Shown here: in pieces, positions 50,945 to 58,194 of the stretch | Numbering within the stretch: the stretch's first letter is position 1 | How the letters are laid out: every line of letters begins with the position of its first letter | Assembly: GCA_028719205.1 (NCBI GenBank) | Contig: JAQUKH010000008.1 | Coordinates: 23,000-86,999 of the forward strand | From: a bacterium | GTDB lineage: Bacteria; JACRDZ01; JAQUKH01 | Direction of reading: 5' to 3' | Length of the DNA: 64,000 nt | Program-made: the position numbers and the translations under genes | The notes under the pieces: model-generated | What the model was told of the DNA's origin: nothing | Seen by the model: the letters and a program-made list of their open reading frames with translations, nothing else | Databases searched by the model: none

Positions 50945-51376
50945 TCAATCGATCTTATACCCGCAATCATAACATTCTTTATCTATAACACATATTTTCC
51001 CGCCGCATTTGGGGCATCTCCATTTATCTTCCTGCTCCTTAAGCCATTGTTTCGCGCCGATCTCTTTTATCCGCAGTAAATTATCAATTATACTCAATTT
51101 ATCATCGCGAAGATGCCGTTGATCGAGCTTTTTAAGGTTGGCACAGGGAAAATCTTTACATTCAAAACAAAACTCTATTTGTTTTTTCCTTATTAACGCG
51201 CAATCTTTTTTAACCCAGGAACATTTTTTATCCTGTGTCCGGCAGCCCGCGCATCCGTGTTTCAGATTTTTTTCTTTTAATAATCCCTTTGTTCTCGCTA
51301 GATAGTGTCTACAGGTACCGCAATAGAATCCGCAGGGGCCTGCTAAGTTTATTTCGGATATTTTATGATGACTCAT
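50945..51376 (-). CDS. DUF3795 cysteine-rich protein with C-terminal zinc ribbon
   Basis: A 143-residue protein with fourteen or so cysteines. The DUF3795 core is LAGPCGFYCGTCRHYLA, HGCAGCRTQDKKCSW and EFCFECKDFPCANL; a C-terminal ribbon (CPKCGG and CYDCGY) is added. DUF3795 proteins are small metal-binding proteins widespread in anaerobes, function unknown. It is the last gene downstream of the hgc cluster. Confidence 0.85.
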   Translation of the reverse strand: MSHHKISEINLAGPCGFYCGTCRHYLARTKGLLKEKNLKHGCAGCRTQDKKCSWVKKDCALIRKKQIEFCFECKDFPCANLKKLDQRHLRDDKLSIIDNLLRIKEIGAKQWLKEQEDKWRCPKCGGKICVIDKECYDCGYKID

Positions 51377-51398
51377 TATTTTTCATATAAAGTGTTTT

Positions 51399-51581
51399 TT
51401 ATTTATGAAAATCCTTTACAGGGTCGGAGGAATCAAGATGTGATTTCATTTTGGAGCGTTCCTCTGCGGCTATCTTTTCCTGTATCGTCAGCAGAAATTT
51501 CATTGCCTCTACCTTATCGTCATCTATTATTATCTGTTCCATAGCCAAAAGGTCTTTGTCCTCCAGTTTAATGATCTTCAT
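51399..51581 (-). CDS. Small conserved-looking protein in the hgc cluster
   Basis: A 60-residue charged, helical protein (LEDKDLLAMEQIIIDDDKVEAMKFL) with a strong ribosome binding site (gggaggtg), supporting translation. No family recognised. It sits between the carboxymuconolactone decarboxylase-like gene and DUF3795 on the same strand. Confidence 0.6.
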   Translation of the reverse strand: MKIIKLEDKDLLAMEQIIIDDDKVEAMKFLLTIQEKIAAEERSKMKSHLDSSDPVKDFHK

Positions 51582-51634
51582 ATTTCACCTCCCAGTATAA
51601 TAATAATTATTATACTTGATTACACAGATTAATT

Positions 51635-51874
51635 TTAGCTACATTTACATCCTTTGCCGCAGCTTCCGCTGTCGAGATCCATACTTGTTATAAATTCATT
51701 CATCTGGCCTGACGCGCCTTTTTTTACCGCCTGGCCTACTTTTACCGCCTCTTTGATCTCTTCTTTGGTCGCTCCTGCTTCACGCGCTTTATTATCATGG
51801 TATTGCAGGCATAACTGGCAATTCGCCGTAATTGACGCACCTACTGCTATTAATTCTTTTGTTTTATTGTCCAT
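51635..51874 (-). CDS. AhpD/CMD-like protein with Cys-rich tail
   Basis: A 79-residue carboxymuconolactone-decarboxylase-fold protein: ELIAVGASITANCQLCLQYHDNKAREAGAT has the CxxC redox pair (CQLC) and His of AhpD-like proteins. The last residues (SGSCGKGCKCS) add three further Cys, like tails on other proteins in this cluster. It follows hgcB by 13 bp with a good ribosome binding site (agggaga). A role in thiol/metal handling with HgcAB is inferred. Confidence 0.85.
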   Translation of the reverse strand: MDNKTKELIAVGASITANCQLCLQYHDNKAREAGATKEEIKEAVKVGQAVKKGASGQMNEFITSMDLDSGSCGKGCKCS

Positions 51875-51887
51875 TTTCTTTCTCCCT

Positions 51888-52220
51888 TTAACAACATTTG
51901 TTTTTTGATTTCTCGCAACAGCTTTTTGCTTTTGTATCCTCAGTATTTGGGCCGCAGCAGGGGCCTGTTCCTCCTAATGCTCCAATCATAATCCCGGCCG
52001 CGCAGCCAACTCCTGACCTGACCGTTACTGCCTTTTGATCGCAATTCATTTCACACGCGCCGCATTCCATACACGCGTCTTTATCAATTATTTTCGCCTT
52101 TCTGTTTTTTATTTCAAAAACATTATGCGGGCAAACAATCGCGCACATACCGCATCCGTTGCATTTGTCAGCGTTCAATTCTAATGTAACTACATTTTTA
52201 AGATATGTTTGTCCTTTCAT
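51888..52220 (-). CDS. hgcB: HgcB, 2[4Fe-4S] ferredoxin of mercury methylation
   Basis: A 110-residue ferredoxin. From the ATG at 52220 the clusters are C20-x2-C23-x2-C26-x3-C30 and C50-x2-C53-x2-C56-x3-C60; Cys73 follows in VGCAAG, at the same position reported for the well-studied HgcB, and the C-terminus ends in a Cys pair (KNKCC), with additional CC pairs at 88-89 and 101-102. HgcB is thought to deliver Hg(II) and electrons to HgcA. It lies directly downstream of hgcA. The extra Cys pairs are more numerous than in model HgcB. Confidence 0.93.
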   Translation of the reverse strand: MKGQTYLKNVVTLELNADKCNGCGMCAIVCPHNVFEIKNRKAKIIDKDACMECGACEMNCDQKAVTVRSGVGCAAGIMIGALGGTGPCCGPNTEDTKAKSCCEKSKNKCC

Positions 52221-52236
52221 AATAATATTCCTAAAC

Positions 52237-52281
52237 TCCCCCAACCCCCTCTTTAATTAAAGAGGGGGACAAAGGGGGCGT
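52237..52281. repeat. C-rich palindromic repeat between hgcA and hgcB
   Basis: ctcccccaaccccctctttaa then ttaaagagggggacaaagg: nested inverted repeats, the longest copy of the family seen at 10.0 and 10.6 kb. Confidence 0.75.
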
Positions 52282-52290
52282 TATTTTCTT

Positions 52291-53316
52291 TTACACAAAC
52301 CTCAAAACCACCCACATTCCCATACCCATTATAACCCCTGCTATTTGAAGCGGCAACGCGAATTTCATTTCCTTTTTTACACCTGAAAGCGACGTATAAG
52401 TCGACGCGCCGGTAAAATTCATGGTTAAAAATGAAGACACGCTGACATATAGTAAAAACCACGCGATCATTTCAAATACAATATTTCCCGCTAATCCAAA
52501 ATAATAAGAAATAATAAAAATTATTATCCCCGCGTAAAATCCTTTTACAGAAAAACTTTTTCCGGGCAGCCATGGTAAAAGTAACGGGCCGATCACCGCG
52601 CCGGCAAAAAAGGCCAATAACAAATTAAACATTCCATAAAATCCTTTATTAAAAATTAAACCGGGAGAATAACCATTTTTATTCAGGCCGGATAATATAA
52701 ATATAAACGCGATCGCGTAAAAAAGATAGTTTATACCCAAAACGACCTCTGCGGGAACAAGTACTAACCTGTCATACAGAGAAAATTGAACCTGCCTCAT
52801 TTCCGCTGTTGCCTTCATCCCGTTTTTAATAAAGGCCTTAATATCTGAAGCGCGAACAGGCCCATAAATAATTGAAAATCCGGAAAGATCTTTTACCTCA
52901 TGGGAAGACACCCCTGGCGCTCCAAGCTGAGGGACAATAAGTTTTCTGTGATTAACGATTTTATTAAGCCCGGTAATTTCTATCCGCTTGACAATTTCCG
53001 CTGTTCCGAACGTCCCCTTTCCCGCCGCGCACCAGACATTAATACCTTTCGTGTCAATAACAAGAATCCAGGCATCTATTCCCGTGAGATTACTTCTCAA
53101 AACATCAAAACTCATTTTATAATTTGCTGAAACCAGTACAATAGAATCGGCTTTAGGATCCCCCACGGCATAAATCCCGGGTTCAACCTTATAATCCATC
53201 CGGCCAAAGGTAAGCCTTGACTTAATTGTGCCTATCCTGTCAGTATAATGAAGGGCCGTATATACTTCCGGAATTTTACCAGTACCTGTCTCAATCCATC
53301 TTTTAATAAAATCCAT
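52291..53316 (-). CDS. hgcA: HgcA, corrinoid protein of mercury methylation
   Basis: A 341-residue corrinoid protein that transfers a methyl group to Hg(II). The cap-helix motif NVWCAAGK is at residues 93-100 with the lower-ligand Cys at 96; GTFGTAEIV and VPQLGAPGVSSHEV follow as in HgcA, distinguishing it from the CFeSP family. The N-terminal globular corrinoid domain (about 1-185) is followed by five transmembrane helices (about 190-340). Length and layout are normal. It starts a unit with hgcB; the hairpin element C and an AbrB-type gene lie upstream. A chance match is excluded by HgcB next door. Confidence 0.95.
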   Translation of the reverse strand: MDFIKRWIETGTGKIPEVYTALHYTDRIGTIKSRLTFGRMDYKVEPGIYAVGDPKADSIVLVSANYKMSFDVLRSNLTGIDAWILVIDTKGINVWCAAGKGTFGTAEIVKRIEITGLNKIVNHRKLIVPQLGAPGVSSHEVKDLSGFSIIYGPVRASDIKAFIKNGMKATAEMRQVQFSLYDRLVLVPAEVVLGINYLFYAIAFIFILSGLNKNGYSPGLIFNKGFYGMFNLLLAFFAGAVIGPLLLPWLPGKSFSVKGFYAGIIIFIISYYFGLAGNIVFEMIAWFLLYVSVSSFLTMNFTGASTYTSLSGVKKEMKFALPLQIAGVIMGMGMWVVLRFV

Positions 53317-53354
53317 TTTTATCTCAAAATTATCTATTACTCTACTTTGACAAA

Positions 53355-53435
53355 TTAAATTTCAAGATTTCTTTTTGCGTCTATAGTCCGCCTAGGCGGA
53401 CGGGTTTAAGCAAAAAGAGATTTTGAAATTTTAAA
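53355..53435. repeat. Short imperfect inverted repeat (hairpin element C)
   Basis: Arms aaatttcaagatttctttttgcgtctatag-type (left) and its near reverse complement ending gggtttaagcaaaaagag (right) flank the perfect palindrome gtccgcctaggcggac (53387-53402). The two arm boxes equal the subterminal boxes of element B, so C looks like a shortened relative of B with a different centre. It lies upstream of hgcA. Confidence 0.78.
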
Positions 53436-53444
53436 CCTTAGCTA

Positions 53445-53630
53445 TTATTTAACAAAGAACCATACTGCAGCCGCTATTAAAACAACTACAACAATAATGA
53501 TCCCTGATCTGCAACATGATGAACTTTCCTGCGAACATCCGCACCCGCAGCTTGAAGTTTGTTCCTTTTTACTTTCATTACCTGAACAGCAGCTTGAACC
53601 ATTATTTTCTTTTTTAATTTCGTTTTCCAT
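53445..53630 (-). CDS. Cys-rich tail-anchored small protein of the hgc cluster
   Basis: A 61-residue protein: a cytoplasmic head with eight Cys in SCCSG, CGCGCS and SCCRS motifs, then one C-terminal transmembrane helix (about 42-59, IIIVVVVLIAAAVWFFV). The Cys pairs suggest soft-metal (Hg, As, Cd) binding at the membrane. The start has a strong ribosome binding site (aaggaga), and the gene lies between the AbrB-type gene and hgcA. No named family. Confidence 0.8.
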   Translation of the reverse strand: MENEIKKENNGSSCCSGNESKKEQTSSCGCGCSQESSSCCRSGIIIVVVVLIAAAVWFFVK

Positions 53631-53644
53631 GTTCTCTCCTTAAG

Positions 53645-53938
53645 TTATTTTGTTTTAGAATTATTATTGATCATCCCTTCCATTAAAGGCCCCAGCATTC
53701 CTTTAACCATACCCGAAAACGCGTCGGCCTTGATCAAAGAAAGACAGCATACCTTGCCTTCCCTTTCAAAACTCACTAAAACGAGTTTGTCGCCTGTTTT
53801 AATATCCGCCTTATTTCTTAATTCTTTCGGAAGTATCATTTGCCCACGTTCATCAACGCTTATCAATGACTCAACCTTGCAGGATACATCTTTCATCATT
53901 GGCGCGCAGCAATTCCCGCCTTTTTCTTTTTTTGCCAT
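53645..53938 (-). CDS. AbrB/SpoVT-type protein associated with HgcAB
   Basis: A 97-residue protein with a SpoVT-AbrB swapped-hairpin domain (ISVDERGQMILPKELRNKADIKTGDKLVLVS) in the middle, preceded by a Cys-bearing head (NCCAPMM, SCKV) and followed by a helical tail. The public 'HgcAB-associated' AbrB-family proteins fit this description (from memory). Cys residues could sense Hg(II) or arsenite. It is first in the operon, behind a consensus promoter with 9-nt repeats. The ATG at 53938 has an aaggagg site. Confidence 0.85.
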   Translation of the reverse strand: MAKKEKGGNCCAPMMKDVSCKVESLISVDERGQMILPKELRNKADIKTGDKLVLVSFEREGKVCCLSLIKADAFSGMVKGMLGPLMEGMINNNSKTK

Positions 53939-53972
53939 TTTTACCTCCTTCCACAATTTCCGCATTTATTGT

Positions 53973-54001
53973 ATTTACTGATTTATCTGATTACACTGAT
54001 T
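53973..54001. repeat. Three 9-nt repeats over the hgc transcription start
   Basis: On the minus strand aatcagtgt, aatcagata, aatcagtaa in phase, overlapping the -10 box and expected +1 region of the hgc promoter. A related aatctgtgtaatc occurs at 51625-51640. Confidence 0.65.
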
Positions 54002-54029
54002 ATTATACATTATTAGATTATTATGTCAA
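54002..54029 (-). promoter_or_regulatory. Promoter of the hgc operon
   Basis: Minus strand TTGACA (54024-54029), 16-nt spacer, TATAAT (54002-54007), about 65 nt upstream of the AbrB-type gene; transcription would start near 53995. Confidence 0.83.
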
Positions 54030-54100
54030 GTGTTTTTTAAAAAATAAGATTGAATAACTTTTGATGGGAATCAGAAAAACTTAAGAGGAAAAAGGAATGG

Positions 54101-54173
54101 TCGGGGTGCCCGGATTTGAACCGGGGACCTCTCGGTCCCGAACCGAGCGCGCTACCAACTGCGCTACACCCCG
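54101..54173 (-). tRNA. tRNA-Pro (anticodon CGG)
   Basis: On the minus strand a 73-nt cloverleaf: acceptor CGGGGTG/CACCCCG, D-arm GCGC..GCGC, anticodon stem CTCGG/CCGAG with loop TTCGGGA giving anticodon CGG (codon CCG), T-arm CCCGG-TTCAAAT-CCGGG, discriminator A. CCA is not encoded in full (ACC follows). It lies just upstream of the hgc operon on the same strand. Confidence 0.95.
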
Positions 54174-54239
54174 ACCTTAAAAAACGCTACATTTTATCAA
54201 ACAATTTACTGCTATTCAAGCGAAACATTACCATTCTTA

Positions 54240-54773
54240 CTATTTCTTTTTAAACATTACCTCGTATAAACCGGCCCCAAATGTTCCTATTAAAGCCACT
54301 GAGGCAATAATAGCGCCTAACCATCCTAATTTTACCAATGTAAGCACTATTACACCCGCGATAAAAACACCCAGGCTTATCGCGATAAAAGCATACCAGA
54401 ACCTGATCCCGAAAAGAAATGCCGCTACGCAGCCGCTCCAGGCGCCGGTAAGAGGAAGCGGGATCGCGACAAATATCATAAGCCCCAGAGTCTCATATTT
54501 TTCTATGATATCACTCTTTCTCCGGGTGCGCTCAAAAAGCCAGGTAAAAAATTTGTTAAAAACCGGATACCGCATTAAAAATTTTGAGACAGGCTCTAAC
54601 AATAAAAGTGCCGGTGCAATTGGAATTATATTCCCGATAACAGATATAATAAAAGCCTCGATCCACGGCAATCTGTACACCTGTATTGCCATGGGTAATG
54701 ATAATCTTATTTCTCCGATCGGTAGCATGGATAAAATAATTGTCTTTATTTCAGGCGAAATTCCTTCAAGCAT
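54240..54773 (-). CDS. Small multidrug-export family membrane protein (COG2426)
   Basis: A 177-residue protein with about five hydrophobic helices. PIGEIRLSLPMAI, KYETLGLMIFVAIPLPLTGAWSGCVAAFLFGI are diagnostic of the 'putative small multi-drug export' family. Function in transport is inferred, substrate unknown. The end lies 67 bp from the tRNA; the start (good aaggag site) overlaps the pcm stop by 8 bp, so it is last in the operon. Confidence 0.85.
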   Translation of the reverse strand: MLEGISPEIKTIILSMLPIGEIRLSLPMAIQVYRLPWIEAFIISVIGNIIPIAPALLLLEPVSKFLMRYPVFNKFFTWLFERTRRKSDIIEKYETLGLMIFVAIPLPLTGAWSGCVAAFLFGIRFWYAFIAISLGVFIAGVIVLTLVKLGWLGAIIASVALIGTFGAGLYEVMFKKK

Positions 54774-55455
54774 TAAAATCTCCTTTCCATCCGTTATCTC
54801 CGATTAATGGTACAAAAACACAGCCGCATATTCCTTCCTGTATCATTTGTCCTTTACTGTCTTTTGTTATCCTTGTAAGGACCTGTGAAAACCGCGCACC
54901 AACAGGGACAAGCATACATCCATTTTCACCCAGCTGGTTAAAAAGCCCGACAGGCGCATCGGGCGAGGCCGCTGTAATTATGATCCTGTCAAAAGGGGCA
55001 AATTCAGCCCAGCCAAGACTGCCGTCACCGGTTTTATAGAAAATATTTTCTAACCCTAATTTCGCGTGAACCGTTTTCGCGTTGAGGGCTAAACCTCCGA
55101 ATCTCTCAACCGTGTAAACTTCTTTAGCCAGCTTCGAGAGTATCGCTGTCTGATAACCCGAACCTGTACCGATCTCCAATACCTTTTCTCTGCCCGAAAG
55201 ATCCAATTTTTCCGTCATCAAAGCCACGATATAAGGTTGGGATATAGTCTGCTCTTCTCCTATCGGCAACGGATGATCCGCATAGGCGGACGGCCAATAT
55301 TTTTTATCCACAAACAAATGGCGCGGTATTTCCTCCATTACTTCAAGAATTCTTTTGTCACTTATACCGCGCGGTTTAATTTGTGTTTCGACCATGAACC
55401 TGCGATTTAACGCAAAATCATCCCGCGTCAATTTATTTTTATCTTCTCCATCCAT
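54766..55455 (-). CDS. pcm: Protein-L-isoaspartate O-methyltransferase
   Basis: A 229-residue repair methyltransferase that methylates isoaspartyl residues. MVETQIKPRGI, EIPRHLFVDKKYWPSAYADHPLPIG, TISQPYIVALM and KVLEIGTGSGYQTAIL (SAM site) are canonical. The frame overlaps surE by 28 bp from ATG 55455; a later internal ATG (MVETQ) matches typical starts. The surE-pcm pairing is classic. Confidence 0.94.
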   Translation of the reverse strand: MDGEDKNKLTRDDFALNRRFMVETQIKPRGISDKRILEVMEEIPRHLFVDKKYWPSAYADHPLPIGEEQTISQPYIVALMTEKLDLSGREKVLEIGTGSGYQTAILSKLAKEVYTVERFGGLALNAKTVHAKLGLENIFYKTGDGSLGWAEFAPFDRIIITAASPDAPVGLFNQLGENGCMLVPVGARFSQVLTRITKDSKGQMIQEGICGCVFVPLIGDNGWKGDFNA

Positions 55456-56192
55456 GAAACCTGCCTGATCTCATTATAATTGGTCATATTAAGCTGTAAC
55501 GGGCTGATAGAAACATACCCCTCTCTTATCGCCTGGAAATCACTTCCATTATCATATTCGCCATAGGGTTCTTTGCTTTCTATCCAGCAATATTTCTTAC
55601 CGTCCCTGCCGGTCTCTTCCCTGACATAATCCTGATAAATACGGTCTCCCTGATGAGTTATTTTTAATCCTTTTATTTTATCCGGATGAATATTCGGAAT
55701 ATTAACGTTCAAAAATGTATTAATAGGTAATTTTTTATTTAAAACACTTTTCACTATAGAAGCGGAAATTAACGCGGATGCCTCAAAGTTATGATCCTTA
55801 TAAGATGCCAATGAAAACGCTATTGAATTTATCCCGAATAATGTTCCTTCCATCGCGGCGGAAACTGTGCCTGAATAAGTAACATCATCTCCCAGATTCG
55901 GGCCATTGTTGATCCCCGAAACCACTATGGAAGGCGAGGATGGCAATATATTTTTTATCGCGAGCAAAACACAATCAGTCGGGGTTCCCGCCACCTGATA
56001 ACTTCTTACTCCTGTTTTTTCCACCTTTATGGGTTTACGAAGACTGAGTGAATGAGATACTCCGCTCTGTTCACTGTCCGGAGCGACAACATAAACTATT
56101 CCAAGATCTTTCAGCGCCTCTGCCAGGGACCTGATACCTTCTGAATTTATGCCATCATCATTAGTAACTAAAATAATCTTCTTTTTCATCAC
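55428..56192 (-). CDS. surE: 5'-nucleotidase SurE
   Basis: A 254-residue nucleoside monophosphatase: LVTNDDGINSEGI (metal site), APDSEQSGVSHSLS, VAGTPTDCV and SGINNGPNLGDDVTYSGTV are the SurE motifs. It overlaps merR by 4 bp upstream and pcm downstream. Complete. Confidence 0.95.
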   Translation of the reverse strand: MMKKKIILVTNDDGINSEGIRSLAEALKDLGIVYVVAPDSEQSGVSHSLSLRKPIKVEKTGVRSYQVAGTPTDCVLLAIKNILPSSPSIVVSGINNGPNLGDDVTYSGTVSAAMEGTLFGINSIAFSLASYKDHNFEASALISASIVKSVLNKKLPINTFLNVNIPNIHPDKIKGLKITHQGDRIYQDYVREETGRDGKKYCWIESKEPYGEYDNGSDFQAIREGYVSISPLQLNMTNYNEIRQVSWMEKIKIN

Positions 56193-56548
56193 GCTCCCAG
56201 CAGTTCATTCAATTCTTCCAGCTCTTTTTTAAGTTTTATTAAAAACTTTTTATATTCGCCGTCAGAAATCGAGAAAAGATCTTTCTGGCTTTCAATATTC
56301 TTTTTGTTATCCTTAAATTTCTTTTTTGCCCCGGCAATAGTATATCCCTGATCATAAAGTAATTCTTTTATCTCTAAAATAGCTTCCAGGTCTTTTTCCT
56401 TAAATATCCTCTGGCCATTTTTACCTTTCACGGGATGAAGAAGGTCAAATTCTGATTCCCAATAACGCAAAACATAAGGTTCGATCTGGGTTAACTTGCT
56501 TATTTCTCCAATGGTATAAAAAAGTTTATTTTCATTATTCTCTGCCAT
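56189..56548 (-). CDS. MerR-family transcriptional regulator
   Basis: A 119-residue regulator with the MerR winged-helix at about 10-80: YTIGEISKLTQIEPYVLRYWESEFDLL and GQRIFKEKDLEAI, then a helical tail with no effector-binding domain visible. The variant with YVLRYWESEF is common next to gpsA/surE in deltaproteobacteria. No Cys for metal sensing, so not a mercury regulator. Confidence 0.9.
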   Translation of the reverse strand: MAENNENKLFYTIGEISKLTQIEPYVLRYWESEFDLLHPVKGKNGQRIFKEKDLEAILEIKELLYDQGYTIAGAKKKFKDNKKNIESQKDLFSISDGEYKKFLIKLKKELEELNELLGA

Positions 56549-56549
56549 G

Positions 56550-57575
56550 TCATCCTCCTATTTCACTTTTTTGCTTTCTTTTTAATAGGTTATTAACAGC
56601 ATCAAATGGAGATTGATTTTCAAAAAGCACCTTATAAACCTCAGTGGTGATCGGCATATCAATTTTATTTTTTTGCGACAGGTCAAACGCGGATTTCGCG
56701 GTCTTTACTCCTTCCGCTATCATGATCATCTTATCGAGGGCCTGTGATAAAGTATTTCCCTGGCCGATCAATTCTCCTAATCTTCTATTTCTGCTATGCC
56801 TGCTTGTACAGGTAACAACAAGGTCTCCCAACCCCGAAAGCCCCATAAATGTGTAAGGGGCCGCGCCCCGCGCGGCCATAAAACGCGATATCTCCGCCAA
56901 ACCGCGGGTAATGATCCCCGCTCTTGTGTTATCTCCATAACCCAGCCCATCGCTTATTCCGCAAGCTATCGCGATAATATTTTTCAGAGCGGCTCCCAGT
57001 TCCACGCCGATCTGATCAGGATTCGTATAGATCCGGAAGTAATCATTACCGAAAACCTGCTGAATATTTTCAAGGATATACTTATCTTCACCCGCGATAA
57101 CTACCGCGGTCGGGAATTTCAGGCTTACTTCTTCCGCGTGGCTCGGGCCTGAAAGCGTAATAATTTTCCTGCCATATCCTTCGCCCAGACAATCTTTCAC
57201 TACCTCTGACATTCTGAAAAAAGTATCATTTTCCAGCCCCTTGCTTAAAATTACAAAGGCATAGGGATCTATTTTCATACGGGCGATCTTTTGCATATGA
57301 GACCTTATTGTATGAGACGGCAGAACTACTAATACTATTTCAGAATTTTTCATCGCCTCGTCCAAATTATCTGTAATTTGAACGCTTTGCGGAATTTTTA
57401 TTCCGGGCAGATACTTCTTATTTTCTCTGTCTTTTTGCAGTAAAAGCACATTCTCGCGTAAATATTCCCAGAGAGTCACCGGCAGGCCTTTCTCCGCGAG
57501 CAAAACCGCCATAGCTGTTCCCCAGCTGCCTCCTCCTAATACTGTGATCTTAGAGATCTTTTCCGGAAATTTCAT
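56550..57575 (-). CDS. gpsA: Glycerol-3-phosphate dehydrogenase [NAD(P)+]
   Basis: A 341-residue enzyme making sn-glycerol 3-phosphate from DHAP. VLGGGSWGTAMAVLLAEKG (NAD site), LSGPSHAEEV, ALKNIIAIACGI, GLSGLGDLVVTCTS with the catalytic Lys block are typical. It feeds PlsY, which is the next gene upstream (4-bp overlap). Confidence 0.95.
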   Translation of the reverse strand: MKFPEKISKITVLGGGSWGTAMAVLLAEKGLPVTLWEYLRENVLLLQKDRENKKYLPGIKIPQSVQITDNLDEAMKNSEIVLVVLPSHTIRSHMQKIARMKIDPYAFVILSKGLENDTFFRMSEVVKDCLGEGYGRKIITLSGPSHAEEVSLKFPTAVVIAGEDKYILENIQQVFGNDYFRIYTNPDQIGVELGAALKNIIAIACGISDGLGYGDNTRAGIITRGLAEISRFMAARGAAPYTFMGLSGLGDLVVTCTSRHSRNRRLGELIGQGNTLSQALDKMIMIAEGVKTAKSAFDLSQKNKIDMPITTEVYKVLFENQSPFDAVNNLLKRKQKSEIGG

Positions 57576-58189
57576 AAATTTATCTTTGCTCCGATTTTAT
57601 TTTCTGTTCCTGACATCAGCCTCTTAATATTTCCCATATGTTTATAAATAATAATTATTGACATAACCAGCGTAAAAACCAGAAGCGCGCCTTTATCTTT
57701 TTCCACGAAAAAAACAAAAACAGGCAAAAGCAAAGACGCCGCGACAGATCCCAATGATATATATCGAAATAACGCCACAACAATTATCCAGATGATAAAA
57801 ACAATTAATGTACTTTTAGGTATCAAACCAACCATTACCCCAAAACTAGCCGCGACACCTTTTCCGCCTTTAAAATTTAAAAATACCGTCCAGATATGGC
57901 CAAAAACACTTAAAAGTCCGCTTAAAATTTTTATGATTAGAACATTTTCCTGATCTTTAAAAAAATACCCGGCCAGCAAAACAGGCGCCAGGCCTTTGCT
58001 GAAATCCAAAACAAAAACAGCTATACCGGGAACCTTTCCCAAAACCCGCGACACATTTGACGCGCCGGTATTTTTACTCCCGTATTCCCTGATATCAATC
58101 CCTTTTAAGATCCTGCCGGCAAGATAAGCAAATGGAATTGAACCCAGAAGATAGCTGAAAACTAAAAATAAAATAACTTTTATAATCAT
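57572..58189 (-). CDS. plsY: Acyl-phosphate:glycerol-3-phosphate acyltransferase PlsY
   Basis: A 205-residue membrane enzyme of phospholipid synthesis. Motif 1 GSIPFAYL, motif 2 GSKNTGASNVSRVLG, motif 3 GHIWTVFLNFKGGKGVA are all visible; about five to seven helices. Overlap with gpsA couples G3P supply to acylation. Confidence 0.95.
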   Translation of the reverse strand: MIIKVILFLVFSYLLGSIPFAYLAGRILKGIDIREYGSKNTGASNVSRVLGKVPGIAVFVLDFSKGLAPVLLAGYFFKDQENVLIIKILSGLLSVFGHIWTVFLNFKGGKGVAASFGVMVGLIPKSTLIVFIIWIIVVALFRYISLGSVAASLLLPVFVFFVEKDKGALLVFTLVMSIIIIYKHMGNIKRLMSGTENKIGAKINL

Positions 58190-58194
58190 TATTA

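Noticed and set aside
54101-54173. tRNA-Pro as the attachment site of a genomic island carrying hgc
   Set aside because: No duplicate of the tRNA 3' end and no integrase was seen to the left; proximity alone is insufficient.
56189-56548. MerR-family gene as a mercury-responsive regulator of hgcAB
   Set aside because: It has no Cys metal site and belongs to the gpsA-surE operon.
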